In this document: positions 28,069-37,763 of the stretch, piece after piece
Numbering within the stretch: position 1 is the first letter of the stretch
How the letters are laid out: every line of letters begins with the position of its first letter
DNA from: Candidatus Obscuribacter sp.
GTDB taxonomy: Bacteria > Cyanobacteriota > Vampirovibrionia > Obscuribacterales > Obscuribacteraceae
Length of the DNA stretch: 64,000 bases
Reading direction: 5' to 3'
Assembly: GCA_016712465.1 (NCBI GenBank)
Contig: JADJQZ010000001.1
Span: 4,402,001-4,466,000, forward strand
Program-made: the position numbers and the translations under genes
The notes under the pieces: generated by a model
The model's database searches: none
Told to the model about the DNA's origin: nothing
The model's input: only the letters and a program-made list of their open reading frames with translations

Positions 28069-29028
28069 ATGGCATCCAGAGCAGCTCAAATCACCGTACC
28101 CATACCAAGCCGAACGGAAATACCTACCTTCGCCAGACACGAATCATTTCATCCAAGATTTGGATGGTTGAAAAAAGGATATGACAAGGCTCAAGAAGAT
28201 TCAGAGGTTTTCCTCCGCGAAGATGCGGCATTAATTCTTGGTGTAGGAAAAAACATGGTACGCGCAATACGGTACTGGTGTTCGGCCTTTAAAGTGACAG
28301 AAGAGATTTCGGAAAATCGACTTCGGAAAAGTCAGCCAAGCGAGTTCGGAAAGCTGTTACTGTCGGAAAACGGCTGGGATCCCTTTCTTGAGAGTGAAGG
28401 CGCATTGTGGCTACTCCATTGGAATCTTCTAAAATCCCCCAGCATTGCAACTACATGGCAGTATCTGTTTGGAAACGTAAGACAGACGGAATTCACGGCA
28501 GAAGAATTGACGAGCCAACTCTCGGAATACATACAAACCACCTACCCTTCAGCGACAGTTGCAGAAAGCTCACTTAAAAGCGACATAGCTTGCGCTTTGA
28601 GAATGTATGCGGTCTCGAAGCTGCAGTCAAGAGTTACGGAAGAGACGATTGTCAGCCCGTTTGTTAACTTGGGCTTGATTGATAGTCTTCCCGATAGTAA
28701 GCACTTTGCATTCAGAATTGGTGCAAAACAGAACCTACATGCCGAGATAATTACAGCAGCCTGCCTTGAGTATGCGCATCAGACCCGACCAGGTCAAAGA
28801 AGTATCAACATGTCGCAACTTCTCTTTGACCATCTCAGTCCGGGTCAATGCTTCAAGCTCACAGAGAGTGCTCTATATTCAGCGCTAGAGCATATGACTA
28901 CAAAGAATTCCAACCTTATATTGTCTGATACAGCGGGCATAGTTCAATTGCAGTTCACTGTAGAACCTAACTCCTTGTCAGAGAAAATTCTTGCAAAATA
29001 CTTTGAGACACAGCGCGGAGCGAATTAG
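28069..29028 (+). CDS. sspB: SspB-like DUF4007 protein
   Basis: DUF4007 landmarks: TFARHESFHPRFGWLKKG near the N-terminus, then LILGVGKNMVRAIRYWC and, further on, LLHWNLL. Proteins of this family in Ssp clusters are SspB, the nickase that opens one strand so sulfur can be put into the backbone. I use ATG 28069 because a GAGG lies about ten bases upstream and the family block begins soon after; a TTG at 27988 is open in frame and would add 27 residues. First of five closely spaced genes; the next starts two bases after its stop. Confidence 0.85.
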   Translation: MASRAAQITVPIPSRTEIPTFARHESFHPRFGWLKKGYDKAQEDSEVFLREDAALILGVGKNMVRAIRYWCSAFKVTEEISENRLRKSQPSEFGKLLLSENGWDPFLESEGALWLLHWNLLKSPSIATTWQYLFGNVRQTEFTAEELTSQLSEYIQTTYPSATVAESSLKSDIACALRMYAVSKLQSRVTEETIVSPFVNLGLIDSLPDSKHFAFRIGAKQNLHAEIITAACLEYAHQTRPGQRSINMSQLLFDHLSPGQCFKLTESALYSALEHMTTKNSNLILSDTAGIVQLQFTVEPNSLSEKILAKYFETQRGAN

Positions 29029-29030
29029 AA

Positions 29031-32000
29031 ATGAAGTCACTGGCTCAACTGTATAAACTAAACCGCCGATATAATCGCTCTATCAATCTTGAGCGAGATC
29101 TTAGCAACCCGAACAGCGTTGAGGGCTATGTATTAACACCGCGCTCTTCTGATGCACTAGAACGAGTATTCGCTTGTTTTGAGGCAAAAGGCAGCACTAA
29201 AGCCTGGACCTTGACAGGGGCTTATGGAACTGGGAAATCTTCCTTTGCTCATTTCTTGGCGTGCCTTTGCGGGCCAATTGACTCCGAAGCTCGCGAAATA
29301 GCCCAAAAGATCGGGAAGTCCGCGTTTAAAGCGAAATGGACACTTCCAAACTGTCTGCAAGAAGAGAAAGGTTTGGTAAGAGCTGTTGCCACAGCGCAAA
29401 GGGAGCCACTGGAGCATACTGTTCTAAGAGCCTTACAAACAGGTGCGGTTTCGTTCTGGAGTCAACGTCGTGGAGGACGTCCCGACGTGCTTGAGGAAAT
29501 CGACAACCTACTTGCAAAAGCTCACAAAGGAAAAAGAGTTGATGCATCACAAGTCATCAACCTAGTGAAATCCACTGCTAAAGCTGCAAAAACAGGGCTA
29601 CTTCTAATAATAGACGAACTAGGGAAGAATCTAGAGTTTGCCTCACAACACAGCGCCGCTAGCGACCTGTATCTTTTGCAGCAGCTCGCGGAACTCTCCA
29701 GCAGCGATGAAAAGTGCAGCGTATTTACGCTTGCCATACTTCATCAAGCTTTTGCCGAATATGCGCACGGCTTATCAACAGAGCAGCGCAATGAATGGAT
29801 GAAAGTACAAGGACGGTTTGAAGATATTCCTTTCACTGGCTCGACAAACGAAATGGTTCGATTGATGGCTCAGGCCATTGACAGAAGTAGCGCCAAAGAG
29901 CTCCACAAAGAAGTCGTAAATTGGTCCTCTAAATGGTTCGAAGCTGTAAAGCCCACGCTTGCAACTGCATTTGGTGACACAAGCACAATTAGTACCATAT
30001 TTCCCATACATCCTGTTGCTGCAGCAGTGCTTCCAGTACTGTGCAGCAAATACGGGCAGAACGACAGGTCTCTTTTCACATTTTTGACAAGTGATGAGCC
30101 AAACTCTTTGCCTTCATTCCTCCATGAGACCACTGTAGAGCAATCAGAGCTAAAGACTCTTAAGCTGCATCGCGTCTATGACTACTGGATTGATGCAGCT
30201 GGAAGCAGTCTTTATTCTAGACCGCAACTGCAACGCTGGGTGGAAATTCAAGGTAAGGTCGCTGATGCAGCGCATCTTGACCAAAAGCTTCTTGCCTTAC
30301 TTAAGACCATTGGCCTGCTCAACTTAGTTTCTTCTGGTGGACACCTCAGAGCCACTAGATCTCTTGTTGAGTATGCAATGTGTGATACACCTGACGATTC
30401 GAAAGAACTCCAAGTATGGTCAACTGCAATAAATGAACTGATCGAAAAGAGGTTAGTTGTTTATCGGAGCCAACTGGATGAGCTTAGAATCTGGGAAGGC
30501 TCTGATTTTGATATTGAACCGGCAATTCAAAGTATTTTGCAGTGCGAGCACTCTTCTCTTGAGGAAATGCTTACTAAGAGTATGCCGCTTAGCCCATTCG
30601 TCGCACAAAGACACAGTTACCAGACTGGCACTCTCAGATACTTTGAACGAGCCTACTTATCAGACGAAAAAGAACTACTAAAAACAAAGTCAATTGACAA
30701 TAATGCCGACGGCTTGATTGTTTACTGGTTAGGCAGCAATCGCCCCAAGGAAGTGCCAGCTCACTGTGCAGATGAAAAGCCACTTGTTGTCATTCCAGTT
30801 GCAGATCGGCTACCGTTGGAAAGAGCCTGCAAAGAATTGTGGGCGCTTAAGAAAATCAATTCTGAAGCACCGGAATTGAAGACCGATGGTGTTGCAAGAC
30901 GGGAAGTACGACAAAGATTAGTCTACGCACAAAGACACCTCGAAGATGTACTATTTGACAGCTTCAGATTGGATAAAGCTCCTAAACTTTGGATAACCGG
31001 ACAGCGAGAAACCATTTGCTCAGCTGCCAAGTTTTCAGCTCGACTTTCCAATATCTGCGATCAAGAATTTGATAAAGCACCAGTACTCTGGAACGAACTT
31101 ATAAATCGTCGCGAACTAACATCGCAGGGAGCAAAAGCGCGTCGCGAATTGATTGAAGCAATGCTCTCAAACCAAACACAGCCGCGACTTGGTCTTCAGG
31201 GATTTGGACCAGAATGCAGTATGTATTCATCAGTTCTGGAAAATACTGGCATACATAGACAAGATGAATTTGGTGTATTTCGATTTATGGCACCAACAGA
31301 CGAGTCCATGATTCCGGTTTGGCAAGCCATTGAAAACTACTGCCTCGAAAGCACTAATTCTCCAAGACCTGTGTTTGATCTCTTTCAGCTTCTAAGCAAG
31401 AAACCCTATGGACTGAAGGACGGAGTGATGCCGATTCTGCTAGCTGCAGTACTAATAGACAAAGTAGATGATGTTTGCATCTATAAAGATGGCTCCTTTG
31501 TTCCAATATTAGGTTTAGAGCATTTCGAATTGCTGTTCAAAGATCCAAACCGATTCAGCATCAAACATTTTGTAAATAGTGGACTGAGAGCCCAAGTATT
31601 TAAGGCAATAGAAGAACTTGTAAGAAGACCTGACCAGCGCGGTCTAGAGACACGCAACGCAAAACTCCTGGGAGTAGTAAAACCACTGGTCGGTTTCGCC
31701 AAACAACTGCCACAATACACAAGGAAGACCAAAAGCCTGAGCCAGGAAAGTATTGCCATTAGAGAAGCGCTATACTCGACTAAACAGCCGGACGAGCTAC
31801 TATTCAAAACAATCCCAGAGGCGTTAGGACTCGATGAAATCGTCTCATATGAAGAGGAGAATCAGGAGCTAACCAAAGAGTTCTCACAGCGATTGCTCAA
31901 AGCTCTGAAAGAAATACAGCTAGCCTATGACCTTTTGCTCTCAAGATGCAAAAACCAACTTGCAGAAGCATTTGGCACAGAAACCAATCTGCTGAGGGAA

Positions 32001-32480
32001 TATATTGGAGTGCGTGCAAAAGCCCTAGCTTTTCAGGCAGAAAAGTCTCCCTTTGAGAGTTTCATAAAGAGTGCCATCGATGAAACCATCGATGACAAAG
32101 TCTGGCTAGAGAGAGTACTAATGGTAATCGGCGACAAACCCTCAACTTCCTGGACGGATGACGACGTTTCGTTATTTGAGACAGGGTTGAGAGATTTTGT
32201 GAGAAGATTCAACAATTTCGAATCTTTGCATGCTGATGCTGATGCCCCAGGAGCTGGCTACGATGCTCGAAGAATCACACTAACCAAGCCATCTGGCCAG
32301 GAAGTACACCGAGTGGTATGGCTCGACAAAACGAAAGAAGCAGATGTGACTTCGCTTGCCAAACAAATCATTGACGAGAAGCTTAAAGCACATCCAGAAT
32401 TGCAGGATGCCATCATTTCCAAATTGGCAGAACTAATACTGCAAAGGGAAACTGAGCAGCCACTAAAATTAAAGCGCTGA
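29031..32480 (+). CDS. sspC: SspC-like large P-loop ATPase of PT modification
   Basis: 1,149 residues. Walker A GAYGTGKSSFAHFLACL lies near residue 64, with a likely Walker B LLLIIDELGKNLEF near 200 and IFPIHPVAAAVLP after it. The remainder is alpha-helical with no motif I recognise. In Ssp clusters SspC is the ATPase working with SspB and SspD. It starts two bases after sspB and ends 12 bases before sspD. The base composition is visibly poorer in G+C than in the genes of the right flank, in keeping with transfer. Confidence 0.84.
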   Translation: MKSLAQLYKLNRRYNRSINLERDLSNPNSVEGYVLTPRSSDALERVFACFEAKGSTKAWTLTGAYGTGKSSFAHFLACLCGPIDSEAREIAQKIGKSAFKAKWTLPNCLQEEKGLVRAVATAQREPLEHTVLRALQTGAVSFWSQRRGGRPDVLEEIDNLLAKAHKGKRVDASQVINLVKSTAKAAKTGLLLIIDELGKNLEFASQHSAASDLYLLQQLAELSSSDEKCSVFTLAILHQAFAEYAHGLSTEQRNEWMKVQGRFEDIPFTGSTNEMVRLMAQAIDRSSAKELHKEVVNWSSKWFEAVKPTLATAFGDTSTISTIFPIHPVAAAVLPVLCSKYGQNDRSLFTFLTSDEPNSLPSFLHETTVEQSELKTLKLHRVYDYWIDAAGSSLYSRPQLQRWVEIQGKVADAAHLDQKLLALLKTIGLLNLVSSGGHLRATRSLVEYAMCDTPDDSKELQVWSTAINELIEKRLVVYRSQLDELRIWEGSDFDIEPAIQSILQCEHSSLEEMLTKSMPLSPFVAQRHSYQTGTLRYFERAYLSDEKELLKTKSIDNNADGLIVYWLGSNRPKEVPAHCADEKPLVVIPVADRLPLERACKELWALKKINSEAPELKTDGVARREVRQRLVYAQRHLEDVLFDSFRLDKAPKLWITGQRETICSAAKFSARLSNICDQEFDKAPVLWNELINRRELTSQGAKARRELIEAMLSNQTQPRLGLQGFGPECSMYSSVLENTGIHRQDEFGVFRFMAPTDESMIPVWQAIENYCLESTNSPRPVFDLFQLLSKKPYGLKDGVMPILLAAVLIDKVDDVCIYKDGSFVPILGLEHFELLFKDPNRFSIKHFVNSGLRAQVFKAIEELVRRPDQRGLETRNAKLLGVVKPLVGFAKQLPQYTRKTKSLSQESIAIREALYSTKQPDELLFKTIPEALGLDEIVSYEEENQELTKEFSQRLLKALKEIQLAYDLLLSRCKNQLAEAFGTETNLLREYIGVRAKALAFQAEKSPFESFIKSAIDETIDDKVWLERVLMVIGDKPSTSWTDDDVSLFETGLRDFVRRFNNFESLHADADAPGAGYDARRITLTKPSGQEVHRVVWLDKTKEADVTSLAKQIIDEKLKAHPELQDAIISKLAELILQRETEQPLKLKR

Positions 32481-32492
32481 AGGTAAGAGATA

Positions 32493-33290
32493 ATGGCTGA
32501 AAAGGTAAGACATATATTGGGACTATCCGGGGGCAAGGATAGCGCAGCACTTGCAGTTTACCTTCATAAGCGCGTGCCTGATATGGAGTACTTCTTTTGC
32601 GACACACACAAAGAACTCCCGGAAACCTATCAATATCTGGATAAGCTCAAGGCAAGATTGGGCATCCAAATAACTTACCTAAGCTCAGAGCGCGGCTTTG
32701 ATCATTGGCTTGAAGTATACGGCGGCATGCTACCGTCAGCAAATGCGCGGTGGTGCACCAAGTCTATGAAAATAAAGCCTATGGAGGAGTTCATAGGAGC
32801 AGATCAAGCTATCAGCTATATCGGAATTAGAGCCGATGAAAACAGAGATGGCTATGTTTCAACCAGACCTAACATCAAACCAGTCTTCCCGTTTAAAGAA
32901 GACGGACTTGTAAAGGCAGACATAATTCGAATCTTGGAAGAGAGCGGGATTGGCATACCCAAATACTATCAGTGGCGCTCCCGCTCTGGTTGCTATTTCT
33001 GTTTCTTTCAACGAAAAATAGAATGGGTTCGCCTATCAGAAGAACATCCAGACCTCTTCCAAAAGGCTGTTGATTACGAGCAAAATCACAGCGACGGTCG
33101 AACCTATACTTGGAGTGACGGAGAGTCTCTCTTAGACCTTATCGCCAGAAAAGATCAAATCATTGCAGATCACGAAAAAGCCCTTGCACGACAGCAACAG
33201 AAGAAACCAAGTCAATGCCTTGCGGAAGCACTTGAGTCAATTCTAGACGAAGAGGATGATACCTTGCCATGCCTCAGCTGCCACCTATAG
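32493..33290 (+). CDS. sspD: SspD/DndC-like ATP pyrophosphatase (PAPS-reductase family)
   Basis: The P-loop of N-type ATP pyrophosphatases is at residues 10-16 (LSGGKDSA). Cys-bearing motifs follow: ANARWCTKSMK, then GCYFCFFQRKIEW, where the spaced Cys residues resemble the iron-sulfur ligands of DndC. A CLSC pair ends the protein. The enzyme activates the DNA phosphate with ATP and transfers sulfur received from SspA. 265 residues, short compared with DndC but normal for SspD. Ribosome site AAGGTAAGAG precedes ATG 32493. Confidence 0.9.
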   Translation: MAEKVRHILGLSGGKDSAALAVYLHKRVPDMEYFFCDTHKELPETYQYLDKLKARLGIQITYLSSERGFDHWLEVYGGMLPSANARWCTKSMKIKPMEEFIGADQAISYIGIRADENRDGYVSTRPNIKPVFPFKEDGLVKADIIRILEESGIGIPKYYQWRSRSGCYFCFFQRKIEWVRLSEEHPDLFQKAVDYEQNHSDGRTYTWSDGESLLDLIARKDQIIADHEKALARQQQKKPSQCLAEALESILDEEDDTLPCLSCHL

Positions 33291-34504
33291 ATCTAAATAT
33301 GTCTAGACTCACCAAGGATGAACCGATTTTCCTAGACTATCATTCGACCACACCAGTCGATAAACGAGTGGCACAGGTTTCGTTTCATTACATGCTCAAC
33401 GAATTCGGCAATGCAAGTAGCACCCAGCATATTTTTGGGGAACGAGCAGCAGCGGCAGTAGAACGCGCTCGAGAACAACTCGCTAGTCTAATCAATGCGA
33501 AGAAAGCAAAAACGGTTTTCACCTCAGGCGCCACAGAATCGATCAACATATTATTGCAAAGCCTTTCTGGAAAAGCGCTATCCAAGAATCAGAGACTGAA
33601 AGTTGCTCTATCGCCGCTAGAACACCCTGCTGTCATTCAGACGGTTAGAAAACTACAAGAGCAAGAGAAACTTGCACCGTCCTTCCTGGAAGTCGATCGC
33701 CTAGGGAGAATTGATTTAGCACAGGTAAGGGAAATGCTTAGCGCTGGAACAGATCTACTGTGCATAATGGCAGCAAACAATGAAATCGGCAACATCTATC
33801 CAATAGAAGAGATCGGTCGACTTTGCGATGAATTCGACACCCCATTTTTTTGTGATGCCTCGCAAGCCGCAGGAAAAGTTCCGATTGACTTCGACAATTG
33901 GAATATCTCCTACTTAGTGGTTTCTGCTCATAAAATATACGGACCGAAAGGAGCCGGAGCGTTAGTATGCAAGAGAGCAATGCTTCCGAAATCAATTGTT
34001 TTTGGTGGCGAACAAGAGTATGGCGTGCGATCTGGCACTCTTAACGTTCCGGCAATCGCTGCATTTGGCGAAGCCTGCAGACTTCGCCAAGAAGAAATGT
34101 CCATTGATGAACAGGAAACGGCCAGGAAGAGAGACAGACTAAAAGAAGCGCTGCTGAAAAACATTGAGAATGTTGTACTAAATGGAGATGAAAGGTCAAA
34201 ATTATCAGGCAATCTTCACATATCAATTCCAGGAATACCCAACGACATTCTGGTGACGCGTCTAAGAAATAAAGTTGCAATTTCAACTGGGGCAGCTTGT
34301 TATGCAGGTGTAGAGACACCTTCACACGTACTGCAAGCTATGGGCCTAAGCGAAACAGAAATTGAAAGTGCGATTAGAATCGGAATCGGCAAATTTACCA
34401 CAGCCGAAGACATTGACAAAGCCGCCAGTCTAATCGTAGAAGAAATCAGAAGCATAGAGAAAATATTGATCGCTCCCTCTACTGGCCAAGCATCCGCGGT
34501 TTAG
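33269..34504 (+). CDS. sspA: SspA/DndA-like cysteine desulfurase
   Basis: Class V aminotransferase fold of the NifS/IscS group: LDYHSTTPVD at the N-terminus, FTSGATESINILL for PLP phosphate binding, the PLP lysine in VSAHKIYGPKGAGAL and the active Cys in STGAACYAGVETPSHVL. It removes sulfur from cysteine as a persulfide for SspD. ATG 33269 overlaps sspD by 22 bases; ATG 33299, nine bases after the sspD stop, is just as possible and starts closer to the family N-terminus. A dedicated desulfurase inside the locus means that the island does not depend on a host IscS. Confidence 0.93.
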   Translation: MPQLPPIDLNMSRLTKDEPIFLDYHSTTPVDKRVAQVSFHYMLNEFGNASSTQHIFGERAAAAVERAREQLASLINAKKAKTVFTSGATESINILLQSLSGKALSKNQRLKVALSPLEHPAVIQTVRKLQEQEKLAPSFLEVDRLGRIDLAQVREMLSAGTDLLCIMAANNEIGNIYPIEEIGRLCDEFDTPFFCDASQAAGKVPIDFDNWNISYLVVSAHKIYGPKGAGALVCKRAMLPKSIVFGGEQEYGVRSGTLNVPAIAAFGEACRLRQEEMSIDEQETARKRDRLKEALLKNIENVVLNGDERSKLSGNLHISIPGIPNDILVTRLRNKVAISTGAACYAGVETPSHVLQAMGLSETEIESAIRIGIGKFTTAEDIDKAASLIVEEIRSIEKILIAPSTGQASAV

Positions 34505-34509
34505 ATAAA

Positions 34510-35976
34510 ATGCGACAGGACTTAACAGCATTCGAGATAGAACGACACAAGGCCGCGATTATTCGAACTGACATTTCGCGACCTGTCCGACTGGCAATGA
34601 ATGCAGGATTGTTTACGGAATCCTGCTCATTCTTTGACTATGGGTGCGGTCACGGCGGAGATATTAAGCGGCTTGCTGAACTAGGGTTTAAGACCACTGG
34701 ATGGGATCCGTATTTCCGGCCAACCGAGAAAAAGAGCCAGGCCGAGGTGGTAAACCTAGGTTACGTATTAAACGTGATAGAAAATCCAAAAGAAAGGCAA
34801 CAAGCACTAATGGAATCCTGGTCTCTTGCGACCAGAGTGCTCATAGTATCGGCACAGGTACTATTGGACTATCTTTCAAATGACGTGGTCGCATACGGCG
34901 ACGGCGTCGTCACCAAAAGAAACACTTTTCAGAAGTACTTTGAGCAAGAAGAACTAAAGAACTATATTGACTCAGTGCTGCAAGTTGATTCAGTTCCTGT
35001 TGGTCTCGGAACCTACGTAGTATTTCGGAACCCAGAAGATGCAGAATCATTCAAACTTTCAAGATTCCATAGCAAACGGTCCACACCACAGATTCGGCTG
35101 AAAGTAAAAACTTTCGAAGAGTACGAAAACGTTCTCAAGCCGCTCATGGACTTTGTTTCCGAACGTGGACGACTGCCACTGAAAGGCGAACTCAACACAG
35201 AAAGCAACATCTGCGCCGAATTTGGCTCTATTACAAGAGCCTTCAAAATTGTTCTTCAAGCAACTAGCTCGCAAGAATGGGAAGAATTATTTGAGCGACG
35301 GAAACAAGACCTACTTCTATATGTGGCATTGAGTAAATTCAGCAAGCGACCAAAACTTAGCGACCTGCCGAATCACATCAAACTAGATCTGAAGTCCCTA
35401 TTGGGCTCCTACAAAACTGCGTGTGAATTAGCTGACAATGCGCTTTTCAGCCTAGGGCAAGCAGGCTACATCCACAAGAAGTGCGCCGAAAGCAAGATTG
35501 GTAAACTTCTGCCAGATAGCCTGTATGTTCACCTAAGCGCACTCGACGAACTCGATTTGTCTCTGCGACTCTACGAGGGTTGCGCTAGCCGCACAGTAGG
35601 CCGCATGGACGGAGCAACCATCGTAAAGTTTCACACCGACAAGCCGAGAATTTCCTATCTGTTTTATCCAGACTTTGAAACAGATCCTCATCCTGCGCTG
35701 CATACCAGCGTACGCATTGACCTACAGGATTTGCACGTCAAATATTCCGACTATGTCAAATCCGACAACCCACCAGTCCTACACAGAAAGGAGACATTCC
35801 TGAGCAAGTCTCATCCGCTCTACCAGCAGTTCGCAGAGCTTACGAAAGAGGAAGAAGACGCCGGGCTGCTAGACAATGCGAAGATGATAGGAACAAGGGC
35901 TGGCTGGGAAGCAAGACTAAGATCCGCTGAAGCCAAAATTGTTGACCACAAGGTTGTTAAGACATCTGCCGGTTAA
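34510..35976 (+). CDS. Phosphorothioation-associated putative methyltransferase
   Basis: 488 residues starting with an alpha-helical block (ERHKAAIIRTDISRPVRLAM), then SAM-binding motif I FFDYGCGHGGDIKRLAELG and the acidic loop GWDPYF. This layout is that of the DNA phosphorothioation-associated putative methyltransferase family. The C-terminal half has no motif I know. It follows sspA by five bases and closes the operon. Its target is not established; it might modify DNA or a product of the sulfur-transfer reaction. Confidence 0.85.
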   Translation: MRQDLTAFEIERHKAAIIRTDISRPVRLAMNAGLFTESCSFFDYGCGHGGDIKRLAELGFKTTGWDPYFRPTEKKSQAEVVNLGYVLNVIENPKERQQALMESWSLATRVLIVSAQVLLDYLSNDVVAYGDGVVTKRNTFQKYFEQEELKNYIDSVLQVDSVPVGLGTYVVFRNPEDAESFKLSRFHSKRSTPQIRLKVKTFEEYENVLKPLMDFVSERGRLPLKGELNTESNICAEFGSITRAFKIVLQATSSQEWEELFERRKQDLLLYVALSKFSKRPKLSDLPNHIKLDLKSLLGSYKTACELADNALFSLGQAGYIHKKCAESKIGKLLPDSLYVHLSALDELDLSLRLYEGCASRTVGRMDGATIVKFHTDKPRISYLFYPDFETDPHPALHTSVRIDLQDLHVKYSDYVKSDNPPVLHRKETFLSKSHPLYQQFAELTKEEEDAGLLDNAKMIGTRAGWEARLRSAEAKIVDHKVVKTSAG

Positions 35977-36015
35977 AAACATCGTGCTAGACAGGTGAAG
36001 ACCAAGAAGTCCGAA

Positions 36016-36357
36016 CTAAGACTTGCTCTTTACCTTCGCAAGTCTTGCCTTGCAGATGGAAACGAGCTCATCTATATCTGCCGAAGAAGCTCCGGAGATT
36101 TCACAAGAAAGTTGAAAACTATCTGACGAGGTCTTTTGAATTACACCCGCCTTCTCCAAAATCTCTCTAGGATACCTATTAATCCGTGGCAAGAAGTACG
36201 AGGAGGGCTTATCGCCCAAATCTGCACAGCGTTGAGCCACCAGCGCAGACGATACACTGCCACCACTTTCCAACAGGCTTAACAAAATAGCCGGCTGGTA
36301 AAGACGCGTGATAGACATCTTTGTGGCGAGAAAATTACGGAGCTCTACAACTGTCAC
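36016..36357 (-). CDS. Small winged-helix-like protein
   Basis: About 113 residues (100 from ATG 36318). The block RLYQPAILLSLLESGG, then ALVAQRCADLG, then FLPRINRYPREILEKAGVI resembles the N-terminal winged-helix module found before HNH or other restriction domains, here alone. GTG 36357 is the longest start. It converges on the methyltransferase gene and has its own transcription. It could be a regulator of the PT locus or a nuclease subunit that lost its catalytic half. The flanking stretch 36358-36464 shows no other gene. Confidence 0.5.
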   Translation of the reverse strand: MTVVELRNFLATKMSITRLYQPAILLSLLESGGSVSSALVAQRCADLGDKPSSYFLPRINRYPREILEKAGVIQKTSSDSFQLSCEISGASSADIDELVSICKARLAKVKSKS

Positions 36358-36464
36358 GTTTTTTAAACCCGAAAAACTCGATAGGCACGGGAGGAGTATA
36401 ACACAGGCATCTAAATGTAACCCACTCTTATTGCCACTCTTTGATCATTGTCAGCCAAAGATGA

Positions 36465-37448
36465 CTACCGTTGATAAATGACCTCAGCGTTTACTACCAC
36501 ACCGAGGGTCAGATTTCTAACAGCCACCTGGGGAGCTCGAAGATATCGATGTTCACTAATCATTACTTTTGTCAGACGCCAATCGACTGCCTTCACAGGC
36601 TCAGTTACGAGCACAAACCAACCATTCTCCAGTTCCATAATCAGTCCACCAGCCAGAATTGCGGAACGACATCGCGAGCGAGTCACAGAATCAAGCCCGA
36701 TTTCCTCCCTTAGATTCTTAATCTGTACAAGAACCTGAATATCATCTTCCCCGGTTATTGAATATTTAACTCTCTTCCAGATTGGTTCGTCATAGGTGTA
36801 GGTAGACCCATCAGGACGGCGCCCTCGGCGGGTTTCATAATGGTCTATCACATCCTTCTCACCGATGGTCGGATTGTTGATTAGATCCCGGTCTTGCTCA
36901 GATACAGCAATCACTCTTTTAACAATTGAGCTAATACCCTTAGATTCAGCTGAATCCAGATCTTGACGCGAATGAATTTCTCGCCGCGCCGGCGCAGCAC
37001 GATGACTATAGAATCCGCCGACTCGCCCAACGCCAGAGTTACGTGCAGGCGGAACAGAATCATTCTTCCTAGGTTGATTCACCTCTTTAGCCCTGTCACT
37101 TGCAAAGGTAATGCTCGGAGCACCTGCCAATTCCTTCATCAATTCATTCTTCTTAGTCCTGACCTCAACTGCGCGAGACAAGTCACCCTCAGCTTCGTAA
37201 ACAACCTCTAGGTTTGCCAGAACACTCACGAGTAGCCAGGACTTTTCATCTGTGTCACTCAAAGTCTTCAGGCAATTCAGTAAAATAGATTTTGCCTTTG
37301 TAAGATTTTTTGCCTTAAATTCCGCAACCGCGCAAGAGAGCTGCTTATTGATATCACTCTCGATAGCAGATGACTCAGCCAAGGAACGCCCGCATGTCAA
37401 CAGCCAAAGAAGTGGCATGAGTCCGTATAGCCAGCGCTTTATAGCCAT
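36465..37448 (-). CDS. Secreted protein with TPR-like region, function unknown
   Basis: ATG 37448 has AGGAGG five bases upstream and gives a classic signal peptide (IKRWLYGLMPLLWLLTCGRSLAES), so the longer frame to 37514 is not used. Residues 30-110 are helical with TPR-like spacing (AVAEFKAKNLTKAKSILLNCL; ANLEVVYEAEGDLSRAVEVR). The C-terminal 150 residues are probably beta-rich. It is likely periplasmic or exported. No family is recognised. It resembles host genes rather than island genes in its signals. Confidence 0.6.
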   Translation of the reverse strand: MAIKRWLYGLMPLLWLLTCGRSLAESSAIESDINKQLSCAVAEFKAKNLTKAKSILLNCLKTLSDTDEKSWLLVSVLANLEVVYEAEGDLSRAVEVRTKKNELMKELAGAPSITFASDRAKEVNQPRKNDSVPPARNSGVGRVGGFYSHRAAPARREIHSRQDLDSAESKGISSIVKRVIAVSEQDRDLINNPTIGEKDVIDHYETRRGRRPDGSTYTYDEPIWKRVKYSITGEDDIQVLVQIKNLREEIGLDSVTRSRCRSAILAGGLIMELENGWFVLVTEPVKAVDWRLTKVMISEHRYLRAPQVAVRNLTLGVVVNAEVIYQR

Positions 37449-37763
37449 GGTAACCTCCTGTGGTAAGCCAGAAAAACCAACAAGGGGATACCAGCCGGAG
37501 GCAATTGCTACCAAAGGAAAGCTGCTGCCCAGCCATTACCATCTTTATAGCATCCCAAGCTACAAAATAGCTTCGGCGAAAACTATACGTAGGCATCTTT
37601 TCATTTAAGCTCATCAATCAAGACCAGGGATATTACAACGACCAGTGCTCACCGAACCCGAGGAGCCTAAAATTAGCCAGGCAAAGCTGAAAAACTCTGA
37701 GGAAATGAAAAGTGTGCACGCACCAGGTATCATTTTACCGCCCTCACACTCCTCCCAAATCCC

